A stretch of 64,000 bases of DNA from Nocardioides sp. L-11A (GTDB taxonomy: Bacteria > Actinomycetota > Actinomycetes > Propionibacteriales > Nocardioidaceae): assembly GCA_029961745.1 (NCBI GenBank), contig CP124680.1:1364001-1428000 (forward strand), read 5' to 3'. The notes under the pieces are model-generated. The model worked only from the letters and a program-made list of their open reading frames with translations, ran no database searches and was not told the DNA's origin. Positions 16,660-24,235 of this stretch are shown here, piece after piece. A program made the translations under genes and the position numbers. Within the stretch, counting starts at the first letter, position 1. Every line of letters starts with the position of its first letter.

Positions 16660-17975
16660 GCGCTGTTCCTCTCATCGGTTGCCTGGAGCGACTGCGCCTC
16701 GGCGACGTAGACGCTCGTGAGCGCATCAGTCAGTTGGTCATCGGTTGCGTGGGCATGGTTCCTCTGCGGCAGCTGGGCCACGACCAGCTCCAGTGCCCTC
16801 AGGTCTCTCCGCTGGCCGGGGGGAAGGTGTTGGGCCCGGCCGACGACTTCGCAGACGTCCATCCATCCATCGGGGTCGAGGCGTTGGAGATAGGCCTGCA
16901 GCCCGGACAGGGAGCGCGCCGGCTTCCGTGTGGGCGCTTCGTTCAGTTCCGTTGGCGCATTGCATTGCTCGCCTCCACCGGCCGTCGTGGTGGAAGTCGC
17001 GGCAGTCGTCAGTTGGCGGTTCTCCGCGTCTCCGTCATTCATCTCATCGCCAGCCAGCCATCGTTCGCGGCTCCCACGCGTTACGGAACTGGACGCTGAG
17101 TGAGTGGGTGATCTGCAGATGTCTCCCGATACGGAAGGTGACGATGCATGAATGGATGGGTGGCTGGCTGGATCGACGGGAGATTGGTCCTGGGAGGTCG
17201 TTCCTCGGGAGGTCGTTCCTCGGGAGGTCGTTCCTTGAGCAGGATCCTGCCCCGGTTCGGAGCCGGATTCTGCCCCGGCTGAGAGCGGAATCCTGCCCCG
17301 GTCGGGAGCGGGATTCTGCCCCGGTCGGGAGCGCATTGCTTCCCCGGTCACTGCCGTTGGGTACGCCGCAAGGGAGCGGGATTCTGCCCCGGTTGTGAAG
17401 AGCCAGGGAACACGGGTCACAGTCCGCTTTCCGGGCCAGGTCTCCACCTGCAGGAGCTCGTGCCGCACGAGGGCGCTTCGGTGTGCCTTTGCCGTCCGCG
17501 TGGACGCTCCAGGGAAGGTCTCTGCGAACTGGCTCAGGCTGTCCCTGGTCCAGCCCGAGCCTCCGCACAGGTCCATCCAGCGGAGCTGCGATCGCAGAAG
17601 CTCGGGCGTGATCCGCCGCGCGTTGTTCGCGCGTAGGAGGTCGAGCACATCGGTGGGCAGTTCGACGTACTGCTCAGGCCTGGGTAGCCGGTAGTAGGTC
17701 CGCCACTTTCCGTTGACGTACGCCCGGCGCTTGCTGAGCTGACCTGCTCGTTGCAGCCGATCCGTGGCACGGCTGATCGGCATTGGGTCGATGCCCTCGC
17801 GGCCGATCCGTTCCATGACCCGCGCACGGCTCGGGTAGGCCTCGCTGGTCGCGTTCGTCCGCCACTTGCGGTAGGACGCGATGACGCACCACACAGCTAC
17901 GTCGAGCGGTGAGGACGTGCTCCGCAGCAGGGCCCGCGGCACCTGGACGTATGTCTCGTCCGTCCGGGCCGTCAC
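16656..17975 (-). CDS. Winged-helix, putative replication initiator protein with internal repeats
   Basis: 439 residues from GTG 17975 with AGGAAG six bases upstream. Residues ~8-100 form a winged-helix domain (VPRALLRSTSSPLDVAVWCVIASYRK to LSKRRAYVNGKWRTYYRLP), as in initiators of plasmids and phages. A second helical region covers ~105-190. The middle (~195-270) is disordered and is encoded by DNA repeats: five-residue GTTSR repeats and a 23-bp iteron array read in rotating frames. The C-terminus (~350-439) is helical. Iterons inside the gene support an initiator role. A transcription regulator is the alternative. Confidence 0.6.
   Translation of the reverse strand: MTARTDETYVQVPRALLRSTSSPLDVAVWCVIASYRKWRTNATSEAYPSRARVMERIGREGIDPMPISRATDRLQRAGQLSKRRAYVNGKWRTYYRLPRPEQYVELPTDVLDLLRANNARRITPELLRSQLRWMDLCGGSGWTRDSLSQFAETFPGASTRTAKAHRSALVRHELLQVETWPGKRTVTRVPWLFTTGAESRSLAAYPTAVTGEAMRSRPGQNPAPDRGRIPLSAGAESGSEPGQDPAQGTTSRGTTSRGTTSQDQSPVDPASHPSIHASSPSVSGDICRSPTHSASSSVTRGSRERWLAGDEMNDGDAENRQLTTAATSTTTAGGGEQCNAPTELNEAPTRKPARSLSGLQAYLQRLDPDGWMDVCEVVGRAQHLPPGQRRDLRALELVVAQLPQRNHAHATDDQLTDALTSVYVAEAQSLQATDERNSA
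17192..17236. repeat. Three tandem 15-bp repeats inside the Rep-like gene
   Basis: GGGAGGTCGTTCCTC at 17192, 17207 and 17222 (the last copy differs in one base). Each unit is nearly palindromic (GAGG..CCTC). They lie directly next to the 23-bp iterons. Confidence 0.85.
17242..17392. repeat. 23-bp iteron array, candidate replication origin
   Basis: The core CTGCCCCGG occurs at 17247, 17270, 17293 and 17316, exactly 23 bp apart, with a degenerate copy in phase at 17339 (CTTCCCCGG) and another full copy at 17384. The consensus unit is 23 bp around GATTCTGCCCCGGTCGG. Since 23 is not a multiple of 3, successive copies are read in different frames (GQDP, GAES, GRIP, GQNP), which argues for selection on the DNA. 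This is typical of initiator-binding iterons. Confidence 0.7.
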
Positions 17976-18011
17976 GGTGACTTCCTGTGGTCGCAGGTCG
18001 CCGGATCGGGC

Positions 18012-18239
18012 TCACCCACGGCTCGTGCCGGCGAGGATGAGGGCGAGCCGCTGCCGCTGCTCGGTAGTCAACGGGGGAGCGCTGTCCACCACCTTGCGGA
18101 TGTGCGCTTCGAGTTGCGCGGTGCGGAGGTCCCGACGCGCGTCGAGCAGCTCGGGGTCGTCGGCCTCCCGGGACCGAGAGAGGGCAGCGATGCGTGCGCG
18201 CGCGTTGGTGGCAGCGGTGCCGCCGGAGATAGCGACCAT
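18012..18239 (-). CDS. Small helical protein typical of actinobacterial mobile elements
   Basis: 75 residues: an Ala-rich start, then ARRDLRTAQLEAHIRKVVDSAPPLTTEQRQRLALILAG. Proteins ending in this DSAPPLT-x-EQR-x-RLA-x-[LI]L pattern are familiar from actinobacterial phages and integrative elements, usually near replication or integration genes. Function unknown. It lies just upstream of the Rep-like gene on the same strand, about 36 bp away. Confidence 0.65.
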   Translation of the reverse strand: MVAISGGTAATNARARIAALSRSREADDPELLDARRDLRTAQLEAHIRKVVDSAPPLTTEQRQRLALILAGTSRG

Positions 18240-18369
18240 GGGGCGGTGTCCTCACGGAGATGCCCTGCACGTGGGCAGGACAGATCAACCGCCGTACCAC
18301 GGGCGCCTGTCGCGTCTCGGTCCCCAGACAGGCCGCCTGCCTCTGTTGGGAACGGGCGAGGCTGCCTAC

Positions 18370-18870
18370 CTAGGATCGCTGCTTCGGCAGGTTAGTGCGG
18401 AGCGCCAGCACGGAGAGCTCAGCGACTCGGCGTGTCGTGGTCCCTGCTCGTAGTACTTCGAGGACCGGGAGCAGCTTGTCGTCGCGCACCTTCGCGGCCA
18501 GCCGGCAGACGGGGCACTCGGCACGCCAGACACGATGTGCCGAAGCGCGATGCTCGGCCGTGACCTGGTCGGGATGCCAACCGCCGGACCCATCAGTGCC
18601 TCGCCACCACAGTCGACCGGTGTCGATCGGCAACGATCCGTGCCGGCTGTCGATCCGACTCTCGCCCAGGCGCATCGGCCGCTCGTTCTTCACGCGGTCC
18701 TCGCTCCACCAGATCGGCTCTGGTGCGGTGATCTGGCCCGGCTTCTCCGGTCCGATGTGGCCGTGGCTGGGTCGTCCATAGTGGAAGGTGATGAGGTTCC
18801 GTTTGCCGTGGTCGTCGTCGCGACCGCGGCAGAAGATCAGCACGGAGAACAGCACCTCGTCGCCCTTCAC
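18370..18870 (-). CDS. Hypothetical protein with a CPVC knuckle
   Basis: 166 residues from GTG 18870, which overlaps the serine integrase stop (GTGA at 18867-18870). A beta-rich N-terminal half (VLFSVLIFCRGRDDDHGKRNLITFHYGRP) is followed by an AHRVWRAECPVCRLAAKVRDDKLLPVLEVLRAG segment with a CxxC. Co-translation with the integrase hints at a helper or directionality role, but similar proteins are not recognised. Confidence 0.55.
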   Translation of the reverse strand: MKGDEVLFSVLIFCRGRDDDHGKRNLITFHYGRPSHGHIGPEKPGQITAPEPIWWSEDRVKNERPMRLGESRIDSRHGSLPIDTGRLWWRGTDGSGGWHPDQVTAEHRASAHRVWRAECPVCRLAAKVRDDKLLPVLEVLRAGTTTRRVAELSVLALRTNLPKQRS

Positions 18871-20246
18871 GAGCTCGCTCCCGTCCGCCAGCCGATCCGC
18901 ACTGTCTCCGGATCGAAGGTCCTGGTGTAGCGCGTGCCCCGGTCAAGGTGCACTGTTGTCAGCGTCCCGATCACCGCGCGCTGGGCCATGAGTGACGAGC
19001 CTAGAAACGCTTCGGCAGGATCGGGTGCCGCGAGCACGGTTGCCAGCGCTTCGTTGGGTGCCAGTTGCGCCAACCTGCCCTCGGCGGTCTTGAGCTCGGC
19101 CTTGGCCTTTGCTGTCGCCACGGCGAACCGGGTGCCGTCGATCAGGCCGCCGTCGTAGTCGGCCGCGATCGCGTCGACGCGGTTCTGAGCGGCCGTCACG
19201 GCATCCATGGCGTTCGTAGCGTCTTCCGGAGGTGCGGCGAGCAGGTCCGCCATGTCCGGCCGGCGCAGGCGCTCCGCGATGACCGCCAGGACGAGGGAGT
19301 CGATCGGCACCATGGACCGCGTGATGCATCCGTCGCGGCATCGGTAGCGCTCGCCCGACCATGCCTGGATTGGGCCCTCGCAGACGCCGCAGGCGTAGAG
19401 ACCCGAGCCCAGGTGCTTGCGGTCGGTCCCGAGCCGCACGGTCTTGCGGCGGGGATCGGCCAGGCGGGCGTTGACGACGCGGAACACGTCCTCGCTGACG
19501 AGAGGCTCCCAACTGCCGAGCTCGCCCGTCTCCGCGCCGCGGTAGACCGCGCGCCCGGCATAGCGGGGATTGCTGAGAATGCCGCGGATCGTAGACGGGT
19601 TCCATGGCCGGCCGTTCCGGGCAGAGATGCCCTCCGTCGCGAGCGTCTGGACGATCCCTCGCAGCGACTCGCCACCGTGGAACAGCGCGAAGATCCGCCG
19701 CACGACGGCCGCCTCTTCCTTAACGACTTCCCCTGTCGGGAGGTAGCCGGTGAGCCGCACGCCAAGAGGCGGACGCCCGAGAGCCGCGCGCTGCCGGGCC
19801 GCCGCAGTCTGGCGTGCCGACTTGCGCTCAACCTCAGCCCGCGCGACCGCAGCCTTGATCCGGGCGAACAGCCGACCGGCATCGGTCGTCAGGTCGGCCT
19901 CGCCGTTGGCCGTCACGATCGCCAGTCCCCGTCCCTCGGCCGCGTCGATCCAGTCCTCGAGCTGGCGCGGCTGTCGGGTGAGGCGGTCGAGGTCATAGCA
20001 GACGAGAGCGTCGTACAGGCCTGCCTCGAAGTCCCTGACAAGGGCGTCGTACTGCGGGCGTCGCTTCCGGGCATCGGACGCGGTGATCGACTGGTCGACG
20101 TACTCCTTGGTGACCCGCCACCCGCGCTCGGTCACGATGCGGTGACACTCCTGGCGCTGCCGCTCGATCGCCAGGCCCTCGCCCGTCTGATCGAGGGAGA
20201 TTCGCAGGTAGATCGCCGCGCCGCGGCGCTGGCTGCTTGCGCTCAT
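18867..20246 (-). CDS. Large serine recombinase (serine integrase)
   Basis: 459 residues from ATG 20246. N-terminal resolvase domain with catalytic Ser17 in YLRISLD and the conserved Arg-rich loop CYDLDRLTRQPRQLEDW; recombinase domain around residues 165-265 (PPLGVRLTGYLPTGEV to ILSNPRYAGRAVY); zinc ribbon CGVC...RYRCRDGC at about 300-325; and a coiled-coil region near 360-400. These enzymes join attP and attB with a 2-bp crossover. The gene starts 35 bp from the right junction, the normal layout, so it is the best candidate for integrating this element into ychF. Confidence 0.92.
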   Translation of the reverse strand: MSASSQRRGAAIYLRISLDQTGEGLAIERQRQECHRIVTERGWRVTKEYVDQSITASDARKRRPQYDALVRDFEAGLYDALVCYDLDRLTRQPRQLEDWIDAAEGRGLAIVTANGEADLTTDAGRLFARIKAAVARAEVERKSARQTAAARQRAALGRPPLGVRLTGYLPTGEVVKEEAAVVRRIFALFHGGESLRGIVQTLATEGISARNGRPWNPSTIRGILSNPRYAGRAVYRGAETGELGSWEPLVSEDVFRVVNARLADPRRKTVRLGTDRKHLGSGLYACGVCEGPIQAWSGERYRCRDGCITRSMVPIDSLVLAVIAERLRRPDMADLLAAPPEDATNAMDAVTAAQNRVDAIAADYDGGLIDGTRFAVATAKAKAELKTAEGRLAQLAPNEALATVLAAPDPAEAFLGSSLMAQRAVIGTLTTVHLDRGTRYTRTFDPETVRIGWRTGASS

Positions 20247-20277
20247 GGGTCAAAGTGATGCACGATGCGAGCATTCG

Positions 20278-20301
20278 GTGGAGTTCCGCTTCAACGTGTG
20301 A
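20278..20301 (+). other. Right attachment junction with the displaced native ychF ending
   Basis: Codons from GTG 20278 to TGA 20299 read V-E-F-R-F-N-V-stop, the standard YchF C-terminus. The shared GAGTTCCG is 20281-20288. Joining the left flank to this point rebuilds a complete ychF gene, which identifies this as the other half of the ancestral attB. Confidence 0.85.
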
Positions 20302-20363
20302 GCTCGGTTCCGACTGTCGATTTCCGGCCACGCTGGCCCCGTGGGTGCAATACGGTGCCGCGC

Positions 20364-21119
20364 ATGCGTGTTCACACTTCTTTGACCTGGCTGCTCGCCG
20401 CCGCTCTCAGCAGTGCCCTCGTCGGATGCTCCTCAGGTGACGGGGAAGGCTCGCGCGTGATCGGAACCGACGGAGGTTCCGGTGACTCCTCGTCGAAGGA
20501 AGATGCCAGCGCCGCTGCGGAGGCCGAGGACTTCGTCGTCACCAGCGGCTTCACGACGGGTGAGGACTCCATCGGCACCCGGTACACGTCCGCCGGCGCT
20601 CGACTGACCAATCCCAATAGGGATCTGGCCGCCTACGACGTACAGGTGCTGTTCAACCTCGTCGGCTCCAACGGCGACGTCCTGGACACGACGTCGGAGA
20701 CCGTCTACTACGTGGCTCCGGGCGAGACCGTGCCAGTTGCTCCTCTCCAGATCGGCTTCGAGGCACCCGAGGTGCCGGCCGAGTTGCAGGTCCAGGTCGT
20801 CGGTGAGTTCGTCAAGGACGAAGGACCTCGGGGAGCCTTCGGCGGCGAAGGCGCGATCCTCGATTTCGTCGGTGGGAAGATCAACAAGGGCGAGTACGGC
20901 AACGAACTGACCGCCCAGGTCAAGAACCTCACCGAGGTCGTCGTTGAACTCCCAGAGTGGGACTGCATCTACCTGCGGGGCGACAAGATCGTCGGCGGTT
21001 CCTCGTCTACGATCACCGACCCCATTCCACCTGGTACCACGGTGCAGTTCGGCGAGTCGCTGAGCCCGGACTCGCTGATGGCCCCGACGGTTGAGTGCCG
21101 CGTCGTAGCGGATCTGTAG
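20364..21119 (+). CDS. Lipoprotein of unknown function
   Basis: 251 residues from ATG 20364. Signal peptide with lipobox LVGC (Cys at residue 22), then a Ser/Asp-rich linker and a beta-rich domain of about 170 residues (TSAGARLTNPNRDLAAYDVQVLFNLV...), resembling FxLYD/DUF4352-like immunoglobulin domains found on actinobacterial lipoproteins. It was originally the gene after ychF; the element now separates them. Confidence 0.75.
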   Translation: MRVHTSLTWLLAAALSSALVGCSSGDGEGSRVIGTDGGSGDSSSKEDASAAAEAEDFVVTSGFTTGEDSIGTRYTSAGARLTNPNRDLAAYDVQVLFNLVGSNGDVLDTTSETVYYVAPGETVPVAPLQIGFEAPEVPAELQVQVVGEFVKDEGPRGAFGGEGAILDFVGGKINKGEYGNELTAQVKNLTEVVVELPEWDCIYLRGDKIVGGSSSTITDPIPPGTTVQFGESLSPDSLMAPTVECRVVADL

Positions 21120-21133
21120 GCGCGGCTGTCTGT

Positions 21134-21445
21134 TCAGGCCATGACTCCGACGACGACTGCTGCGATCACCAGGGCGAGGACGACGAGGCTGATCGTCGCG
21201 TAGGACCTCTCGGCGAGGCGGGCGAAGTGGCCCGCCATCAGCACCAGCCTGAGCACCGGCAGCAGGACCAGGAGACCGCATCCGCTGCCGAGGAGGACTG
21301 TCGCGGTCCCGGCCGCCCCTATCGGGCGGAGGCCGGCTCCGGCGACGAGGAGTGTCGCGGCGAGGGCCGTGCCTACGCGCATCAGAGTGGCGATCCGGCC
21401 GGCCAGGGCCTGGTCCGCGGCGGCGGACGCCGCAGCCGCGGTCAT
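21134..21445 (-). CDS. DUF1634-type small membrane protein
   Basis: 103 residues, three hydrophobic segments (TALAATLLVAGAGL, TVLLGSGCGLLVLLPVLRLVLMAG, SLVVLALVIAAVVVG). DUF1634 proteins commonly sit next to TauE/SafE permeases and are thought to be partners. Its start overlaps the permease stop (ATGA). Confidence 0.75.
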   Translation of the reverse strand: MTAAAASAAADQALAGRIATLMRVGTALAATLLVAGAGLRPIGAAGTATVLLGSGCGLLVLLPVLRLVLMAGHFARLAERSYATISLVVLALVIAAVVVGVMA

Positions 21446-22284
21446 GCCGAGACTCCCCAGTGCAGGCCGAACGCGTTCGCCGCCATGGGCACGGCGACGA
21501 CCAGCAGCACGGTCGTGAACACGGCGCGCAGCCACCGCGCGGCGGTGCGGACGAGGAACCTGGCTCCGAGCACCGATCCGGCGAGTGAGCCGAGGACGAC
21601 CGGTGCCGACAGGTCGAGGTCGAGTCTGCCGGAGAGCAAGTAGGCGGCCGCCGCGCCGCACGCGGTGACGCCGATCATCAGGTTCGCGGTGGCCGACGAG
21701 GCCTTGATGGGCAGTCGCATGGCCGCGTCCATCGCCGGGATCTTGAGGACGCCGCTCCCGATCCCGAGCAGCGCCGAGAGCGATCCGGCGGCGAACATCA
21801 GCGCCGCTCCCCAGGGCAGCCGGACCACCTGATAGGTGACCACGCTTCCGTCGTGCTCGGTGAACCCGCCATCCAGACGCCGAGGTCGATGATGCGATGG
21901 CGCGGGCCGGGAGTGATCGCTGCGGCCGGCCGCCATCTGCAGCGCGGAGCCGAACAGGACGACCGCGAAGATCCCGTACAGCGCCGAGCGAGGGATCGCG
22001 CCGATCAGGGTCACGCCGACCAGCGCCCCGAGGGCGGTCGCCACCTCGAGGACGACAGCCAGGCGCAGGTTCGTCAGGCCCGCCTCGAGGAACTGAGGGG
22101 CGCTGGCGCACGAGCAGGCCACGACCGAGACGAGGCTGACCGCCACCGCGTCGGGGAAGGACGCGCCGGCCACCAGGGTCAGCAGCGGCACGACGAAGAT
22201 GCCTCCGGCCATGCCGAGGGCACCGCCGAGGGCACCGGCCGCGAGCGATCCGGCGAACAGGACCGAGAAGAGCCCGAGGCTCAC
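21442..22284 (-). CDS. TauE/SafE-family sulfite/anion exporter
   Basis: 280 residues with about eight membrane segments in two related halves. Each half has the family glycine-rich motif: GALGGALGMAGGIFVVPLL at residues ~17-35 and GSLSALLGIGSGVLKIPAMD at ~165-184. The family moves sulfite, sulfoacetate or other organic anions. A hydrophilic loop (~115-150) separates the halves. It forms a tight operon with the GntR regulator (start overlaps its stop) and DUF1634, so export is probably induced by a metabolite sensed by the UTRA domain. Confidence 0.85.
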   Translation of the reverse strand: MSLGLFSVLFAGSLAAGALGGALGMAGGIFVVPLLTLVAGASFPDAVAVSLVSVVACSCASAPQFLEAGLTNLRLAVVLEVATALGALVGVTLIGAIPRSALYGIFAVVLFGSALQMAAGRSDHSRPAPSHHRPRRLDGGFTEHDGSVVTYQVVRLPWGAALMFAAGSLSALLGIGSGVLKIPAMDAAMRLPIKASSATANLMIGVTACGAAAAYLLSGRLDLDLSAPVVLGSLAGSVLGARFLVRTAARWLRAVFTTVLLVVAVPMAANAFGLHWGVSA

Positions 22285-23018
22285 TGCCCCCGTCCCGGTG
22301 TGCGTGCCCGAGGCAGGCGGGTGGTGAAGGTGATCGCGTCGCCGCGATAGTGCAGCACCTCGTAGTCCACGGGCCGCTGTCCGAGGGTGTACGACGTCCG
22401 CTCGACGCGGAAGATCGCGCTTCCCTCGGCGACCTCCAGCGCATCGGCGAGGACGGCGTCCGCCGTACTCGCCCGGAGTGCGTAGGCGGCCTCGACCAGT
22501 GGCGTGCCGTGGCGGGACTCCAGCAGGGTGAAGATCTGCTCGTTCTCCAGGTCGTCCTGCGCAACGCGCCTGCCGAGATCGACGGGCAGGTAGGTGTCGT
22601 CGAAGGACACCGGCCGCCCGACCGCGAGGCGCACGCGCTGGATGCGGGTCGCCATCGCTCCGAGCGGCAACTCCAGCGCCGTACGCGCCTCCGGGGGCGC
22701 GACGACCTCGTCGATGCTGACCACGCGTGCCCGCGCGGGCAGGCCGTGCGCGTCCATGTCCTCGACGAAGCCGGTCAGGGCGGTGAGGGGCTGCCTGAAG
22801 CTGGGGGAGGTCACGAAGGTCCCCCGTCCGCGCCGGGTGACGACGAGGTCGCGCGCGGCGAGGTTCTGGATCGCCCGGCGCACCGTGATCCGGCTGACGC
22901 CGAACTCGGCGATCAGCTCGTCTTCGGTGGGGAGCCGATCGCCTGGATGGAGACTCACGCCGAGTCGCGCGACGAGGGACCGTTCGACCTGCGCGTAGAG
23001 AGGGGCGTCCTTGCTCAC
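22281..23018 (-). CDS. GntR/HutC-type transcriptional regulator
   Basis: 245 residues. N-terminal winged helix (~8-75: RLPTEDELIAEFGVSRITVRRAIQNLAARDLVVTRRGRGTFV) and C-terminal UTRA ligand domain (~95-240, ending VDYEVLHYRGDAITFTTRL). It is the first gene of the operon with the exporter, and a perfect palindrome lies 18 bp upstream of its start, so autoregulation is likely. Confidence 0.9.
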   Translation of the reverse strand: MSKDAPLYAQVERSLVARLGVSLHPGDRLPTEDELIAEFGVSRITVRRAIQNLAARDLVVTRRGRGTFVTSPSFRQPLTALTGFVEDMDAHGLPARARVVSIDEVVAPPEARTALELPLGAMATRIQRVRLAVGRPVSFDDTYLPVDLGRRVAQDDLENEQIFTLLESRHGTPLVEAAYALRASTADAVLADALEVAEGSAIFRVERTSYTLGQRPVDYEVLHYRGDAITFTTRLPRARTPGRGQ

Positions 23019-23035
23019 CGCTCCATTACATCATG

Positions 23036-23047
23036 TTGTTATAACAA
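23036..23047. promoter_or_regulatory. GntR operator candidate
   Basis: TTGTTATAACAA is a perfect 12-bp palindrome, AT-rich in a GC-rich background, just upstream of the GntR gene. It has the size and symmetry of HutC-subfamily sites. Confidence 0.6.
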
Positions 23048-23102
23048 ATCGCGTCTTCGTGGTCCGGCCGCGGCCCCTTGGGCGACCTGCGACGATCCGC
23101 TC

Positions 23103-23340
23103 ATGAGTTGGTTCGCCCGCGGAAGCGGCGATCGCCAGGGCGGAGGCCGAGGCCGCGGAGTACGTCGAGGGTCTCGACGGCGGCGAGGTGCTGCCGCTGT
23201 TCCAGTCCTACGAGATGTACGACGCGCCCGGCGAGGGTGCCGAGGTCTTCTCGTTGATGCGGAGCAGTGAGCTCAATCCCGACGACTATCTCGACACCTT
23301 CTTCGACACGGGCGACGAGCGTCTCCGGACGGCCGAATGA
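23103..23340 (+). pseudogene. Small acidic protein gene, probable frameshift near its start
   Basis: The frame ending at TGA 23338 encodes a sensible protein (AEAAEYVEGLDGGEVLPLFQ then SYEMYDAPGEGAEVFSLMRS, ending DERLRTAE), but it has no usable start: a stop in that frame lies at 23104. The only ATG, 23103 (MSWFARGSG), is in another frame that would join it if one base were removed near 23120-23135. Either a frameshift mutation or a sequencing error. Function unknown. Confidence 0.5.
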
Positions 23341-23410
23341 AGGATGGGGCCGCGCTCGCGACGCCCACGGGGCCGATGACGCAGAGTGAGACGCGGCTTC
23401 GGTAGTGGAC

Positions 23411-23429
23411 TTAGGTTCGGCTAACCTAC
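23411..23429 (+). promoter_or_regulatory. IdeR/DtxR iron box
   Basis: TTAGGTTCGGCTAACCTAC matches the 19-bp IdeR/DtxR consensus (TTAGGTTAGGCTAACCTAA) at 17 positions. It ends 4 bases before the bfd start, so iron-loaded IdeR would block transcription. Confidence 0.85.
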
Positions 23430-23433
23430 AACC

Positions 23434-23637
23434 ATGATCGTCTGCCAGTGCCGCGTCGTCACGGATCGTGACGTCGATGCTGCCCTCGCGGACGGCGCGC
23501 GGTCGGTCGGCGCGGTGTGCCGGTCGACGGGTGCGGCCCAGGACTGCGGGTCCTGCATCTTCTCGGTGAAGGCGCTGGTGCAGCAGCACCACGAGCGCGA
23601 GTGCGCGCACCTGCGGGCGGACGGCGCCGCGAGCTGA
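23434..23637 (+). CDS. bfd: Bacterioferritin-associated ferredoxin
   Basis: 67 residues. Cys4, Cys6, Cys38 and Cys41 (CQC and CGSC) give the exact [2Fe-2S] ligand spacing of Bfd. Bfd binds bacterioferritin and passes electrons to its core so that stored iron is released. The overlapping iron box means it is made when iron is scarce, which fits that role. The bacterioferritin gene follows 109 bp downstream on the same strand. Confidence 0.92.
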   Translation: MIVCQCRVVTDRDVDAALADGARSVGAVCRSTGAAQDCGSCIFSVKALVQQHHERECAHLRADGAAS

Positions 23638-23746
23638 CCGACGGGTCCGAGGGTCGGGACCGGCCGTGGCCGGCCAACTGAGTCTGTCCTCACCCCGGGT
23701 GGCGTGTGCCAGCATCGGCGGCAGGATCCCCGCCCGGAGGTGCGTC

Positions 23747-24235
23747 ATGCAGCCAGTCGATCCCCGCGTCGTCGAGCTCCTCAACGAGGCGCTCACGTTC
23801 GAGCTCACGGTCACCAACACCTACTTCCTGCATGCCCGCATGCTCGACAACTGGGGCCTGCCGAAGCTCGGGAAGGTGTTCTACGACCTCTCGATCGACG
23901 AGATGCGCGACGCCGACGACCTGATCAACCGGATCCTGATGTTCGACGGCCACCCCAACGTCCAGCGGCTCAATGCCATCCAGGTAGGGGAGACGGCCGA
24001 GGAGATGCTCGACCTCGCCCTGGCCAGTGAGCGCGCAGCGGTCGCCCAGTTCAACGCGGCGGCCGAGGAGTGCCACCAGCTCGGGGACCACGGGACCGCC
24101 GCGGTCTTCGAGGAGATGGTCCGCGACGAGGAGAAGCACGCGGACTGGTTCGAGAGCCAGATCGACGCGATGGGCCGCGTCGGCGTCCAGCAGTACCTCG
24201 CCCAGCACGTCGCCGCCGGCGAGGGGCCCGCCTAG
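23747..24235 (+). CDS. bfr: Bacterioferritin with an altered ferroxidase residue
   Basis: 162 residues, the usual length, starting at ATG 23747 after CGGAGG. It aligns end to end with Bfr: Glu19 (FEL), YFLHARM, heme Met53 (IDEMRDADD), Glu in LASERAA and RDEEKHADWFE near the C-terminus. Normal Bfr has E-x-x-H here (E51/H54 in E. coli), but this protein has E52-M-R-D55, so the bridging ferroxidase His is Asp. It stores iron as a 24-mer shell. Its last codons overlap the convergent gene by 4 bp. Confidence 0.9.
   Translation: MQPVDPRVVELLNEALTFELTVTNTYFLHARMLDNWGLPKLGKVFYDLSIDEMRDADDLINRILMFDGHPNVQRLNAIQVGETAEEMLDLALASERAAVAQFNAAAEECHQLGDHGTAAVFEEMVRDEEKHADWFESQIDAMGRVGVQQYLAQHVAAGEGPA

Larger units (their letters stand above)
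7587..20288. mobile_element. Integrated genetic element of about 12.7 kb in the 3' end of ychF
   Basis: Both junctions share GAGTTCCG (7587-7594 and 20281-20288; 11 of 12 bases match if extended left). Left of the element is ychF; right of it are the ychF codons that are missing on the left. The interval holds two integrases at opposite ends, an initiator-like gene with iterons, an XRE-ImmA operon and small unknown genes, mostly on the minus strand. No phage structural or conjugation genes were seen, so it resembles an integrative mobilisable element, a satellite, or a decayed plasmid-type element. Confidence 0.85.
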
